From: Symsagittifera roscoffensis
Lineage: Eukaryota > Xenacoelomorpha > Acoela > Convolutidae
Assembly (NCBI RefSeq): GCF_963678635.1
Contig: NC_087070.1
Location: 5,676,539-5,740,538, forward strand
Direction: 5' to 3'
Length of the DNA stretch: 64,000 nt
Part shown: piece after piece, positions 32,187 through 43,678 of the stretch
Layout: each line of letters opens with the position of its first letter
How positions within the stretch are numbered: position 1 is the first letter of the stretch
Position numbers and translations under genes: made by a program
Notes under the pieces: generated by a model
Told to the model about the DNA's origin: nothing
What the model saw: only the letters and a program-made list of their open reading frames with translations
Database searches by the model: none

Positions 32187-33216
32187 CGAAGTTCAATTAC
32201 TGGTGTATGTTGTGGTGGGAGTTTCGAGCCATTTTTCAGAAAACTCCTCATCTTCGTCTATTGAGATGAGGTTTTCGGCTGATCCTATCTCCTTCTCCCA
32301 AGATGGAGGAACTCGTTGACTTTTTGAGCCACATATGTTGAGTCAGGAATCTGTGGGCAGTTCATTTCAACATGCTCAGACTCCTACTTCATCATTTGCA
32401 TTGATCAAAGTTGGTGCTCTATGATGGATACTTGCAATATATGATGTTCGTTGAAATCCTTTCGCATTTCATCCACCATGTGCCAGATTTGGATTCGGAT
32501 GTCCATTCGTAGACAAAAATTTTGGGTTTCTTGCACTTGGGTGTGTAGTCATATCTAGTCAGAATAAAATTCTCTGTGGGAGAGTTTTTCCATTTTGTCG
32601 TTTCCAATGACAACAAATGATCATTTATGTTTTTATTGTTGGCTGTCGTATCCAATCAGAAAAAATACCTTTTAAGGAATTAAATCTTCCAAATAAACAA
32701 ACGTATACATAAAAGAAACGACAAAAACAACCGACTACAGGTTGTTTGCTGCAAAAAATAAGATATAAGAAGAAAATAAGAAATTTTGCCAATATGAAAA
32801 AAAAGAAAAAAAATCATTACAACAACCTTTCTCTAAGATTTTTTGGTCCACTTTTATATAACCAATTTTATTTTCAATGAGAAGTTGCTGATTTTAGAGT
32901 AGATAATCAAGCTTTTGATTTTGATGTATGATTGAGAGGATAGCTGAAAGTTGATGAATATTTCAAAGGAACTCACTGAAAATTTATGCCAAATCTGATC
33001 ACACAAGATTATGAAATTTGGAGTTTTTTTTCTAAAAAATGAAGGAACATAGATTTTTGCTGGAGCGTTTGGGAACTTTGGGAATTGGGTAGGAGATAAA
33101 AAGAGACTTCGATATATTATCATTCGACTTTCGATTAACTCCATATTATCGAGAATAAACATATAAACATTCTCCCTTGTGAGGTGTAATTTAGCCGTAA
33201 TTTTAAAGCTTTGTTA
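32187..33216 (-). mobile_element. Insert E, copy 1 (FLYWCH-like remnant)
   Basis: A 1030-bp block, present three times (also 36858 and 41482), whose common edges are CGAAGTTCAATTA and AAAGCTTTGTTA. The minus strand carries an open frame (32655-32419) and a TATATAAAAG box near 32860, about 200 bp upstream of the ATG. I found no terminal inverted repeats or target duplication. It is less AT-rich in its left third. It is absent from the corresponding place in copy 2 (about 62125), so it entered or was lost after or during the duplication. Confidence 0.6.
32215..32655 (-). pseudogene. FLYWCH-type zinc-finger-like remnant, frameshifted
   Basis: The minus frame from ATG at 32655 runs 78 codons. 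Residues from about 45 read KKPKIFVYEW, then SKSGTWWMKCE, then nine residues and a Cys. This resembles the first half of FLYWCH fingers (aromatic-rich strand, W-x-C, then a second Cys). The frame then ends at TAG. In the +1 frame the sequence continues ASIHHRAP, LINANDEV, then after a TGA EHVEMNCPQIPDS, which suits the missing second half with the His residues. FLYWCH domains occur in chromatin regulators and in MULE-type transposons. The Trp-to-Cys spacing is one residue longer than the usual motif, so the call is tentative. Confidence 0.4.
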
Positions 33217-33225
33217 ACTTTTTTT

Positions 33226-36180
33226 TGGTAAGATGCAAAATTTTATGTGATTTTTCAAAAAATATATATTCAAATTTATTCAATTTTTTTAAAATGATTT
33301 AGCGAAAAACTCGAAAACTTATAGAACAAAACTAGCTGACTAACTGCTTACAAAAAGTTTATATTGGTGAGTTTTCAAGCAACAAAAATGCAGAGGAATT
33401 TCATAAAAATTAATTTTCAACGGTGCAAGACAAAATCATTTTCTGGAAATGTTGTAGGCAGGGTTGGAATATTTGAAAGTAGGGTTTTTGAGACCAAGAA
33501 AATTTCCCATCTGGGGCTAACATCTTTCCTGGAGTAAAATTTTGGCAAGAAGAGCAGACTGATCAATTAAAGAGACATGAAAAATATTGATTTTGAGATT
33601 AATTGAAAATGCAGGTAAACAACATGAGTCATCATCATTTCTGTTTTTGGAAGTTCTAACATCATTTCTTTTTATAGGATATTTACTATGAAACATCCAG
33701 CTCTGGAAATTTATTGACCTTCTTCTTCTAAAATTACTCCACATCTCTCTACAAAAACCGTTCCTCCAGATGGCTGCTGCTATGTGTCAAGCACTTCCCA
33801 TTTTTTGTTCAGATTATTATGGAAAATTACTATTTACTTCTGTTTCGAACGAGTTTTACAAAAAATACTTAAAATCTCAAATTTGTTAAGTGCCTGCTTA
33901 CATTATTTATGTTTTTTGAAGAAATGTGAATACCGTTTTGGTTTAATAAAAACGTCTCTCAGCCTAACTCTGCAGAGTTTAGATAATTACATTATAGTAA
34001 ATCAAGAAATTAACTGTCCTGACACGTTGTTCTAACACCGATTTTGATCAAGTGTTTTTACATCATGCGGAGAAGGGTTCAATCAGCTTTTTCGAGCAGT
34101 TAAACATAACATACGAAGGAAGGAAGCCGAAAAAAGGCATAGTTTTGCAAAGAAGCGCCTCACGCGAAAAAAAATTAGTAAGCACTATCTAAGTTCTGAT
34201 CAAAAACTCGCTGCCACTTAAACTCTTGGTTCAGCGTTTCTGGACAAAATTCGAAAAGACGAAAACTCAAAATATGAATCTGTTTTGTTGAAGATAATTG
34301 AATGCTTTCATGATGAACATGGTTCTTTGGTTAGTGATTATGTAAGCTCTGCAATAAAATAATCAACACTCTTCAACGTAAGTTTTTTTTCTAGCAGTTT
34401 AAACTGATAAATCTTAAACAGCTAAGAATTGGTTCGGAAAAAATTTATTCAATTAAGACGAAGTAGTTTTAGAAAAAAAGAAACTTTGATAAATGTGTGA
34501 ACAGTGGAAAGAAGTTCTGTTTGAAATAAAAAATGACTTCGTTTGTGAAGTAATTGTCAATTTCTTTTTCCTGCACCAGACCATGTTTTCTTCTCAACAG
34601 AGAAAATTTATCCTTTTTTTCTTTTCAGCAGAGACAATTTATTCTCTCTTTCATTTCTTTCTTGTATTTTTAACACGAACTGTTTCAATTTTTCAACAAT
34701 CAAGCAGAGAAACTTCTAAGGGACTGAAACACTTCTTCGGATCTCTGCAGAAGATGTCAAATCAATCATTTCTTTAAAATTGGTCTTTTTTAATAAATGT
34801 TCACTTGTCAGCAACTGAAAACATTTTCCGATCGCAGATCCGCATTTTCATCAAAGTTTTGTTCATCCAAATCATATGAAACCAGGTTTTTTTTCCCAAA
34901 AGTGTCTTAAACATAGCTAACTCGTTTCTAAATTCTCTGGTTCTTTTACTATCGAGTTCTCTCCATTCTGAAAAAACTCTGAAAACTTGCTCACTAGGCT
35001 GGGAAATTTTCTTAAATTTGAGAATTTTCTTAGACTCAGTGATAATTTTAAACTGGATGCGTTAAATCGCTTCTTCTATGAAGATTGGTATTAACTTTTG
35101 GAATTAATTTCAGTTTCTTCTGAAAAGTTTGTTCATGTTGATGGTTGAATTGAAATGAACTCAACTGTAGGAGGTTTCAGTTAAAATCAACTAAATTCTT
35201 TTCAGTTGTATCCTATTACCAGCTAAAACCTCGAAACGTTTTTGCTTACTTTTTCTAAAAACAAACAAAACATCTGAAATGATTCAAAAAGTATTCAACG
35301 ATGAAGGCAATTTGATTAAAAAATCAAACAATTTGTGTCATTCATTTCGCTGATTTTGTTTTTTTATTAAGTTTTGTAGAATAAGATGTTTATTTGAACT
35401 GAAGCTAATTTTGAACGTTTTTCTAAGAAAAGGAAAAATTTCTTAAAATTATTCCTGTTGCTTGCAACCTTGATTGAGCATCTTTATTCAGATTTGAAAA
35501 AAAAATTAGTGAAAAAAAATTGTCAATTATTTTATCCATCTCATCACCCTGGTAGGAAAAAAAAAGTTTTCATTCTGGATTGATTGAGTTTTTATTGGAT
35601 ACTTCTGGTACTTAGACGATTCTAGAAGATAATTTGTGGGGACTTCTCATAAATTTTTAAGAGTTAATTGTAGATTCTTACCTTTTAAAGATTCTGAAGC
35701 TAATGAGTGTTGACTTAATTTTCTCTGAGGAACTTATTCTACAATTTTCTCGGGTTTAAGAAAAATAATGCGTAATGACGTCAATTTTTTAATTTTGGTT
35801 TTATTTTTTCAGACATCTTTTCAGTTCTGTTCAAAAGCTTGCATCACATCATAGTCCGGGATCAGCTAATTTGTATGTACGAGTTTGAGTTGTTAAAATT
35901 GTTGATATTTTCATTAATTTTTATCGTTTTGCGAATAGTGAGCATGTCAATTTTTCTACAATTAAAAGAACATTTGATAATGTGTAAATGAGCATCATGT
36001 CAAAGATAGTTTTTTTCCAGCTGAATCACTTTTTCACATAAAAATATTGACAATTTTTAGCACGTAAGTAAAAATCAACTCAGATTTTCTAGCATGAACC
36101 AAAACTTTGAGTTGATTCTCATGACCAGTATGAAAATTGTTTCACCCACTTTTATGCAAGGAATAAAAAAATTTTGGTTT
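33226..36180 (+). pseudogene. Unit 5 body; decayed array gene
   Basis: In 34045-34362 the frame reads GEGFNQLFRAVKHNIRRKEA, then SFAKKRLTRKK, then HYLSSDQKLA, meets a TAA at 34219-34221, and continues in the same frame with TLGSAFLDKIRKDENSKYE to IECFHDEHGSLVSDYVSSAI and TAA at 34360-34362. The in-frame TAA is shared by nearly every unit. In unit 1 a loss of two A in a poly-A tract breaks this block as well. An overlapping frame reads DFDQVFLHHAEKGSISFFEQ across the first part. Family unknown. Confidence 0.4.
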
Positions 36181-36463
36181 TTTCCGAAATTTCCTGCAAA
36201 ACACAATGAATGATTTTAGTTTTTCATTTATTGGCAAAAAAGTTTAAATTTTTTTTTGTAAGATGCAAAATTTTATGTGATTTTTTAAAAAAATATATGC
36301 AAAAACCCATTTTTTTAAAAATGATTTTGCGAAAAACGCAAAAACATATAGTACAAAACTAGCTGATTAACTGCTTACAAAAATTTTAAATTGGTGAGTT
36401 TTCAAGCAACAGACATGCAAAAGAACTTCCTAAAAATTAATTTTCAACGGTGCAAGACAAACT
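36181..36463 (+). repeat. Partial array unit (head only)
   Basis: The first roughly 280 bp of a unit (GAAATTTCCTGCAAAACACAATG to GTGCAAGACAAACTC) are present. Similarity to the array then stops abruptly at the spacer. The same truncated head recurs at about 40852-41131. Confidence 0.75.
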
Positions 36464-36857
36464 CTAATGATTTTTTTTACAATATGCGAAAAAAAAACAT
36501 TTCACTTCTTACAACAAGATGCAAAAACTGTTTTACTTTTTTCTATAAGATGCGAAAAGTGTTTCGCTTTTTTTCTGGAAAATGTGAAAAGTGTTTAATT
36601 TTTTTTGATGAGATGCGAAAAAATTTTTTAGTTGGCTTAACCTGTGTTCTATCTGTTTTTTTTTATCATTTGAAATTTTTGACCCTGAGCTACTCATCTA
36701 TCCTCAATGTTAGAAAAAAAATTTGAAAAAGATAAAAATTACAAAAGCTTAAATAATTGACAAGCAACAATTCATTTAAAAAAATGTTAATCAAAGAGCT
36801 GTTGAACAGCAGAAGAATTCTGGCGGTTTTCTTCAAAATACAAAAAGCAAGGCTGGT
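36464..36857. repeat. Spacer with a degenerate 33-36 bp tandem repeat
   Basis: From about 36481 to 36620 the pattern ARATGCGAAAAGTGTTT followed by a T-run recurs four to five times. The rest of the spacer is AT-rich. The spacer is repeated at 41132-41481, where 43 bp (matching 36810-36852) are missing. Confidence 0.7.
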
Positions 36858-37883
36858 CGAAGTTCAATTACTGGTGTATGTTGTGGTGGGAGTTTCGAGC
36901 CATTTTTCAGAAAACTCCTCATCTTCGTCTATTGAGATGAGGTTTTCGGCTGATCCTATCTCCTTCTCCCAAGATGGAGGAACTCGTTGACTTTTTGAGC
37001 CACATATGTTGAGTCAGGAATCTGTGGGCAGTTCATTTCAACATGCTCAGACTCTTACTTCATCATTTGCATTGATCAAAGTTGGTGCTCTATGATGGAT
37101 ACTTGCAATATATGATGTTCGTTGAAATCCTTTCGCATTTCATCCACCATGTGCCAGACTTGGATTCGGATGTCCATTCGTAGACAAAAATTTTGGGTTT
37201 CTTGCACTTGGGTGTGTAGTCATATCTAGTCAGAATAAAATTATCTGTGGGAGAGTTTTTCCATTTTGTCGTTTCCAATGACAACAAATGATCATTTATG
37301 TTTTTATTGTTGGCTGTCGTATCCAATCAGAAAAAATACCTTTTAAGGAATTAAATCTTCCAAATAAACAAACGTATACATAAAAGAAACGACAAAAACA
37401 ACCGACTACAGGTTGTTTGCTGCAAAAAAAAAGATATAAGAAAATAAGAAGTTTTGCCAATATGAAAAAAAAGAAAAAAAATCATTACAACAACCTTTCT
37501 CTAAGATTTTTTGGTCCACTTTTATATAACCAATTTTATTTTCAATGAGAAGTTGCTGATTTTAGAGTAGATAATCAAGCTTTTGATTTTGATGTATGAT
37601 TGAGAGGATAGCTGAAAGTTGATGAATATTTCAAAGGAACTCACTGAAAATTTATGCCAAATCTGATCACACAAGATTATGAAATTTGGAGTTTTTTTTT
37701 AAAAAATGAGGGAACATAGATTTTTGCTGGAGCGTTTGGGAACTTTGGGAATTGGGTAGGAGATAAAAAGAGACTTCGATATATTATCATTCGACTTTCG
37801 ATTAACTCCATATTATCGAGAATAAACATATAAACATTCTCCCTTGTGAGGTGTAATTTAGCCGTAATTTTAAAGCTTTGTTA
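36858..37883 (-). mobile_element. Insert E, copy 2
   Basis: Nearly identical to copy 1 over its full length. The FLYWCH-like frame is at 37326-37090 with one Glu-to-Asp change. It is preceded by CTGGT as in copy 3 but unlike copy 1, and followed by the same fusion to array sequence as copy 1. Confidence 0.6.
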
Positions 37884-40851
37884 ACTTTTTTTTGGTAAGA
37901 TGCAAAATTTTATGTGATTTTTCAAAAAATATATATTCAAATTTATTCAATTTTTTTAAAATGATTTAGCGAAAAACTCGAAAACTTATAGAACAAAACT
38001 AGCTGACTAACTGCTTACAAAAAGTTTATATTGGTGAGTTTTCAAGCAACAAAAATGCAGAGGAATTTCATAAAAATTAATTTTCAACGGTGCAAGACAA
38101 AATCATTTTCTGGAAATGTTGTAGGCAGGGTTGGAATATTTGAAAGTAGGGTTTTTGAGACCAAGAAAATTTCCCATCTGGGGCTAACATCTTTCCTGGA
38201 GTAAAATTTTGGCAAGAAGAGCAGACTGATCAATTAAAGAGACATGAAAAATATTGATTTTGAGATTAATTGAAAATGCAGGTAAACAACATGAGTCATC
38301 ATCATTTCTGTTTTTGGAAGTTCTAACATCATTTCTTTTTATAGGATATTTTCTATGAAACATCCAGCTCTGGAAATTTATTGACCTTCTTCTTCTAAAA
38401 TTACTCCACATCTCTCTACAAAAACCGTTCCTCCAGATGGCTGCTGCTATGTGTCAAGCACTTCCCATTTTTTGTTCAGATTATTATGGAAAATTACTAT
38501 TTACTTCTGTTTCGAACGAGTTTTACAAAAAATACTTAAAATCTCAAATTTGTTAAGTGCCTGCTTACATTATTTATGTTTTTTGAAGAAATGTGAATAC
38601 CGTTTTGGTTTAATAAAAACGTCTCTCAGCCTAACTCTGCAGAGTTTAGATAATTACATTATAGTAAATCAAGAAATTAACTGTCCTGACACGTTGTTCT
38701 AACACCGATTTTGATCAAGTGTTTTTACATCATGCGGAGAAGGGTTCAATCAGCCTTTTCGAGCAGTTAAACATAACATAAGAAGGAAGGAAGCCGAAAA
38801 AAGGCATAGTTTTGCAAAGAAGCGCCTCACGCGAAAAAAAATTAGTAAGCACTATCTAAGTTCTGATCAAAAACTCGCTGCCACTTAAACTCTTGGTTCA
38901 GCGTTTCTGGACAAAATTCGAAAAGACGAAAACTCAAAATATGAATCTGTTTTGTTGAAGATAATTGAATGCTTTCATGATGAACATGGTTCTTTGGTTA
39001 GTGATTATGTAAGCTCTGCAATAAAATAATCAACACTCTTCAACGTAAGTTTTTCTTCTAGCAGTTTAAACTGATAAATCTTAAACAGCTAAGAATTGGT
39101 TCGGAAAAAATTTATTCAATTAAGACGAAGTAGTTTTAGAAAAAAAGAAACTTTGATAAATGTGTGAACAGTCGAAAGAAGTTCTGTTTGAAATAAAAAA
39201 TGACTTCGTTTGTGAAGTAATTGTCAATTTCTTTTTCCTGCACCAGACCATGTTTTCTTCTCAACAGAGAAAATTTATCCTTTTTTTCTTTTCAGCAGAG
39301 ACAATTTATTCTCTCTTTCATTTCTTTCTTGTATTTTTAACACGAACTGTTTCAATTTTTCAACAATCAAGCAGAGAAACTTCTAAGGGACTGAAACACT
39401 TCTTCGGATCTCTGCAGAAGATGTCAAAATCAATCATTTCTTTAAAATTGGTCTTTTTTAATAAATGTTCACTTGTCAGCAACTGAAAACTTTTTCCGAT
39501 CGCAGATCCGCATTTTCATCAAAGTTTTGTTCATCCAAATCATATGAAACCAGGTTTTTTTTCCCAAAAGTGTCTTAAACATAGCTAACTCGTTTCTAAA
39601 TTCTCTGGTTCTTTTACTATCGATTTCTCTCCATTCTGAAAAAACTCTGAAAACTTGCTCACTAGACTGGGAAATTTTCTTAAATTTGAGAATTTTCTTA
39701 GACTCAGTGATAATTTTAAACTGGATGCGTTAAATCGCTTCTTCTATGAAGATTGGTATTAACTTTTGGAATTAATTTCAGTTTCTTCTGAAAAGTTTGT
39801 TCATGTTGATGGTTGAATTGAAATGAACTCAACTGTAGGAGGTTTCAGTTAAAATCAACTAAATTCTTTTCAGTTGTATCCTATTACCAGCTAAAACCTC
39901 GAAACGTTTTTGCTTACCTTTTCTAAAAACAAACAAAACATCTGAAATGATTCAAAAATTATTCAACGATGCAGGCAATTTGATTAAAAAATCAAACAAT
40001 TTGTGTCATTCATTTCGCTGATTTTGTTTTTTTATTAAGTTTTGTAGAATAAGATGTTTATTTGAACTGAAGCTAATTTTGAACGTTTTTCTAAGAAAAA
40101 GGAAAAACTTCTTAAAATTATTCCTGTTGCTCGTAACCTTGATTGAGCATCTTTATTCAGATTTGAAAAAAAAATTAGTGAAAAAAAATTGTCAATTATT
40201 TTATCCATCTCATCACCCTGGTAGGAAAAAAAGTTTTCATTCTGGATTGATTGAGTTTTTATTGGATACTTCTGGTACTTAGACGATTCTAGAAGATAAT
40301 TTGTGGGGACTTCTCATAAATTTTTAAGAGTTAATTGTAGATTCTTACCTTTTAAAGATTCTGGAAGCTAATGATTGTTGACTTAATTTTCTCTGAGGAA
40401 CTTATTCTACAATTTTCTCGGGTTTAAGAAAAATAATGCGTAATGACGTCAATTTTTTTATTTTGGTTTTATTTTTTCAGACATCTTTTCAGTTCTGTTC
40501 AAAAGCTTGCATCACATCATAGTCCGGGATCAGCTAATTTGTATGTACGAGTTTGATTTGTTAAAATTGTTGATATTTTCATTAATTTTTATCGTTTTGC
40601 GAATAGTGAGCATGTCAATTTTTCTACAATTAAAAGAACATTTGATAATGTGTAAATGAGCATCATGTCAAAGATAGTTTTTTTCCAGCTGAATCACTTT
40701 TTCACATAAAAATATTGACAATTTTTAGCACGTATGTAAAAATCAACTCAGATTTTCTAGCATGAACCAAAACTTTGAGTTGATTCTCATGACCAGTATG
40801 AAAATTGTTTCACCCACTTTTATGCAAGGAATAAAAAATTTTTGGTTTTTT
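37884..40851 (+). repeat. Array unit 6
   Basis: Nearly identical to unit 5 beyond E (33226-36180) at an offset of about 4667. Anchor at 38734. Differences are scattered single bases and homopolymer changes. For example, one restored A near 39430 lets the 108-codon plus frame at 39160-39486 run where unit 5 breaks. Confidence 0.85.
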
Positions 40852-41481
40852 CCGAAATTTCCTGCAAAACACAATGAATGATTTTAGTTTTTCATTTATT
40901 GGCAAAAAAGTTTAAATTTTTTTTTGTAAGATGCAAAATTTTATGTGATTTTTTAAAAAAATATATGCAAAAACCCATTTTTTTAAAAATGATTTTGCGA
41001 AAAACTCAAAAACATATAGTACAAAACTAGCTGATTAACTGCTTACAAAAATTTTAAATTGGTGAGTTTTCAAGCAACAGACATGCAAAAGAACTTCCTA
41101 AAAATTAATTTTCAACGGTGCAAGACAAACTCTAATGATTTTTTTTACAATATGCGAAAAAAAACATTTCACTTCTTACAACAAGATGCAAAAACTGTTT
41201 TACTTTTTTCTATAAGATGCGAAAAGTGTTTCGCTTTTTTTCTGGAAAATGTGAAAAGTGTTTAATTTTTTTTGATGAGATGCGAAAAATTTTTTTAGTT
41301 GGCTTAACCTGTGTTCTATCTGTTTTTTTTTATCATTTGAATTTTTTGACCCTGAGCTACTCATCTATCCTCAATGTTAGAAAAAAAATTTGAAAAAGAT
41401 AAAAATTACAAAAGCTTAAATAATTGACAAGCAACAATTCATTAAAAAAATTGTTAATCAAAGAGCTGTTGAACAGCTGGT
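40852..41481. repeat. Partial unit head plus spacer, second copy
   Basis: Matches 36181-36857 closely. It lacks a 43-bp segment just before E, removed between GAACAG and CTGGTCGAAG. Confidence 0.75.
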
Positions 41482-42486
41482 CGAAGTTCAATTACTGGTG
41501 TATGTTGTGGTGGGAGTTCCGAGCCATTTTTCAGAAAACTCCTCATCTTCGTCTATTGAGATGAGGTTTTCGGCTGATCCTATCTCCTTCTCCCAAGATG
41601 GAGGAACTCGTTGACTTTTTGAGCCACATATGTTGAGTCAGGAATCTGTGGGCAGTTCATTTCAACATGCTCAGACTCTTCCTTCATCATTTGCATTGAT
41701 CAAAGTTGGTGCTCTATGATGGATACTTGCAATATATGATGTTCGTTGAAATCCTTTTGCATTTCATCCACCATGTGCCAGACTTGGATTCGGATGTCCA
41801 TTCGTAGACAAAAATTTTGGGTTTCTTGCACTTGGGTGTGTAGTCATATCTAGTCAGAATAAAATTCTCTGTGGGAGAGTTTTTCCATTTTGTCGTTTCC
41901 AATGACAACAAATGATCATTTATGTTTTTATTGTTGGCTGTCGTATCCAATCAGAAAAAATACCTTTTAAGGAATTAAATCTTCCAAATAAACAAACGTA
42001 TACATAAAAGAAACGACAAAAACAACCGACTACAGGTTGTTTGCTGCAAAAAATAAGATATAAGAAGAAAATAAGAAATTTTGCCAATATGAAAAAAAAG
42101 AAAAAAAATCATTACAACAACCTTTCTCTAAGATTTTTTGGTCCACTTTTATATAACCAATTTTATTTTCAATGAGAAGTTGCTGATTTTAGAGTAGATA
42201 ATCAAGCTTTTGATTTTGATGTATGATTGAGAGGATAGCTGAAAGTTGATGAATATTTCAAAGGAACTCACTGAAAATTTATGCCAAATCTGATCACACA
42301 AGATTATGAAATTTGGAGTTTTTTTTTTGCTGGAGCGTTTGGGAACTTTGGGAATTGGGTAGGAGATAAAAAGAGACTTCGATATATTATCATTCGACTT
42401 TCGGTTAACTCCATATTATCGAGAATAAACATATAAACATTCTCCCTTGTGAGGTGTAATTTAGCCGTAATTTTAAAGCTTTGTTA
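41482..42486 (-). mobile_element. Insert E, copy 3, at the right end of the array
   Basis: Same element, with about 24 bp missing near 42320 (a T-run now joins directly to GCTGGAGCG). The FLYWCH-like frame is at 41950-41714 with one Glu-to-Lys change. To the right, similarity to copies 1 and 2 ends at TTGTTA, and unique sequence begins. This copy may therefore show the true right edge of E. Confidence 0.6.
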
Positions 42487-43119
42487 CTCAACAATTTCCT
42501 AAAAGTAAATTGTTTGATCGGGTATTTTCTATAAAGACGCTTTTACTTAGCCGGATAACTCTGTTTTGTACAAACTAAACATCCAAAAAATTATCAAAAA
42601 GGTATAAATCAATGTCTAATTCATCAAAAAGAAAATCAATTGGAACATTTTTTTCTTGTAAATTAACACGAGAAAATTCAAATTTTGATAGAAAGCTTCT
42701 AAACATTTATTACAATTTTTAAAAAAGCATAATCAGTTTACACTTAGAAAAAGCGAGAAAGCTGAGAAATTTTTGGAAAACATCCATGACAAGTAAAGCT
42801 CGATTCTGATTGGTTGATATCAGAATTTTTGAAAAAATCCACGAGAAGTAAAGGTCGATTCTGATCAAACGATTTCTGGTTGAATGACTGTTATTTCAGC
42901 TACACCAAACAGTTTGAAGCCAATCCGATTTTGTTTCACGTTATAAAAAATTTGGTCAATAACTTTGCATAACTGTTGTTATATATTTTTGTTCATTTCT
43001 TGAGTCTTTCGAAAACTAGTGTAAGTCTCCTACTAAACTTCGGGAACTATCTAAATTACTTATTTGTTCTCAAAATCTCCCATTACAAACTAAGATGTCG
43101 TCGCTGAGTCGATACGAAA
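42487..43119. other. Unique spacer; no gene seen
   Basis: This stretch is not related to the array or to the sequence left of 14.58 kb. It contains two short direct repeats sharing AAGTAAAG and TCGATTCTGAT (about 42790-42870). No coding frame is supported. Confidence 0.5.
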
Positions 43120-43343
43120 GAGCATAATCACTTGAGTGTGGTAGTTTTTACACACGTCAAATCGCATCAAAACATCGTAAAACCTGTTGAGTATTGAAGC
43201 GTCCAAGTTGTGATTTCCATACTTATAGCAGCCAGGAAGTGAACAGTCATGTCAAGAAAAAGCATTGTTCTTTTCAACATCGTATTCTACTTTATGATGG
43301 AAAGTACACTCATCAGTCTCCAAACACAATCCTTGAAAAGTAA
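43120..43343 (+). pseudogene. Decayed C2H2 zinc-finger gene
   Basis: In one frame the sequence reads ECGSFYTRQIASKHRKTC, a TGA (43188-43190), then LKRPSCDFHTYSSQEV and NSHVKKKHC. The second block is a C2H2 finger in which the first Cys is replaced by Arg (CGT at 43200-43202, one transition from TGT). The remaining Cys, His and spacing (C-x12-H-x4-H) are kept. The first block is a C2HC-like finger lacking its first Cys. The frame continues to TAA at 43341-43343. The stop and lost zinc ligand indicate a pseudogene. The family is nucleic-acid binding; the target is unknown. Confidence 0.55.
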
Positions 43344-43489
43344 AAACTAAAAAAATATGTTTTATTCGAAACATAGTAATTACAGGAGAAATTAATATAA
43401 CTAACTGTTTTACTAAAAAGTTTTAGCTTCGAAAAATCTTGAAGTCTATATAATTTAGTTCGGACTGAAATATTCTAGAAAAGCTATAA

Positions 43490-43678
43490 AAATTTGCAAG
43501 GCTCTTCTTAATCATTAACTTATGTTTTTGTTCAAAGGTTCTGATTGATGATAAAACCAAATCGAGCGATAATGGGATTCAAACAAAGGTAAAACTCTCC
43601 TGGAAATCGGTCCAAAAATCTTCAACCTACAGTGAGAACTGCAACGATTACAGGCTTACGGGCGTTTTGTTGTCTTAA
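43490..43678 (+). pseudogene. Coding-like block downstream of the zinc fingers
   Basis: An open frame of about 62 codons reads KVLIDDKTKSSDNGIQTKVK, then WKSVQKSSTYSENCNDYRL, to TAA at 43676-43678. Composition is ordinary for protein. It may be a further exon of the zinc-finger gene: a GAAAA/GTAAAA donor lies at 43338, but the phases I tried do not join cleanly. Confidence 0.35.

Larger units (their letters stand above)
32123..36180 (+). repeat. Array unit 5, interrupted by insert E
   Basis: The unit starts TTCAACAGGAATGC. After 64 bp insert E (32187-33216) replaces about 35 bp of the usual unit head. The unit resumes at GGTAAGATGCAAAATTTTATG near 33226 and runs to about 36180. Anchor at 34067. 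With the next partial unit, spacer and E it forms the first period of a 4.65-kb higher-order repeat. Confidence 0.85.

Noticed and set aside
32187-33216. Classical cut-and-paste transposon with terminal inverted repeats
   Set aside because: The two ends of E are not inverted copies of each other, and no target-site duplication was found in any of the three copies.
19046-42486. CRISPR array or bacterial operon
   Set aside because: The repeat period is about 3 kb, not tens of bases, and introns, AATAAA signals and zinc-finger remnants show a eukaryote.
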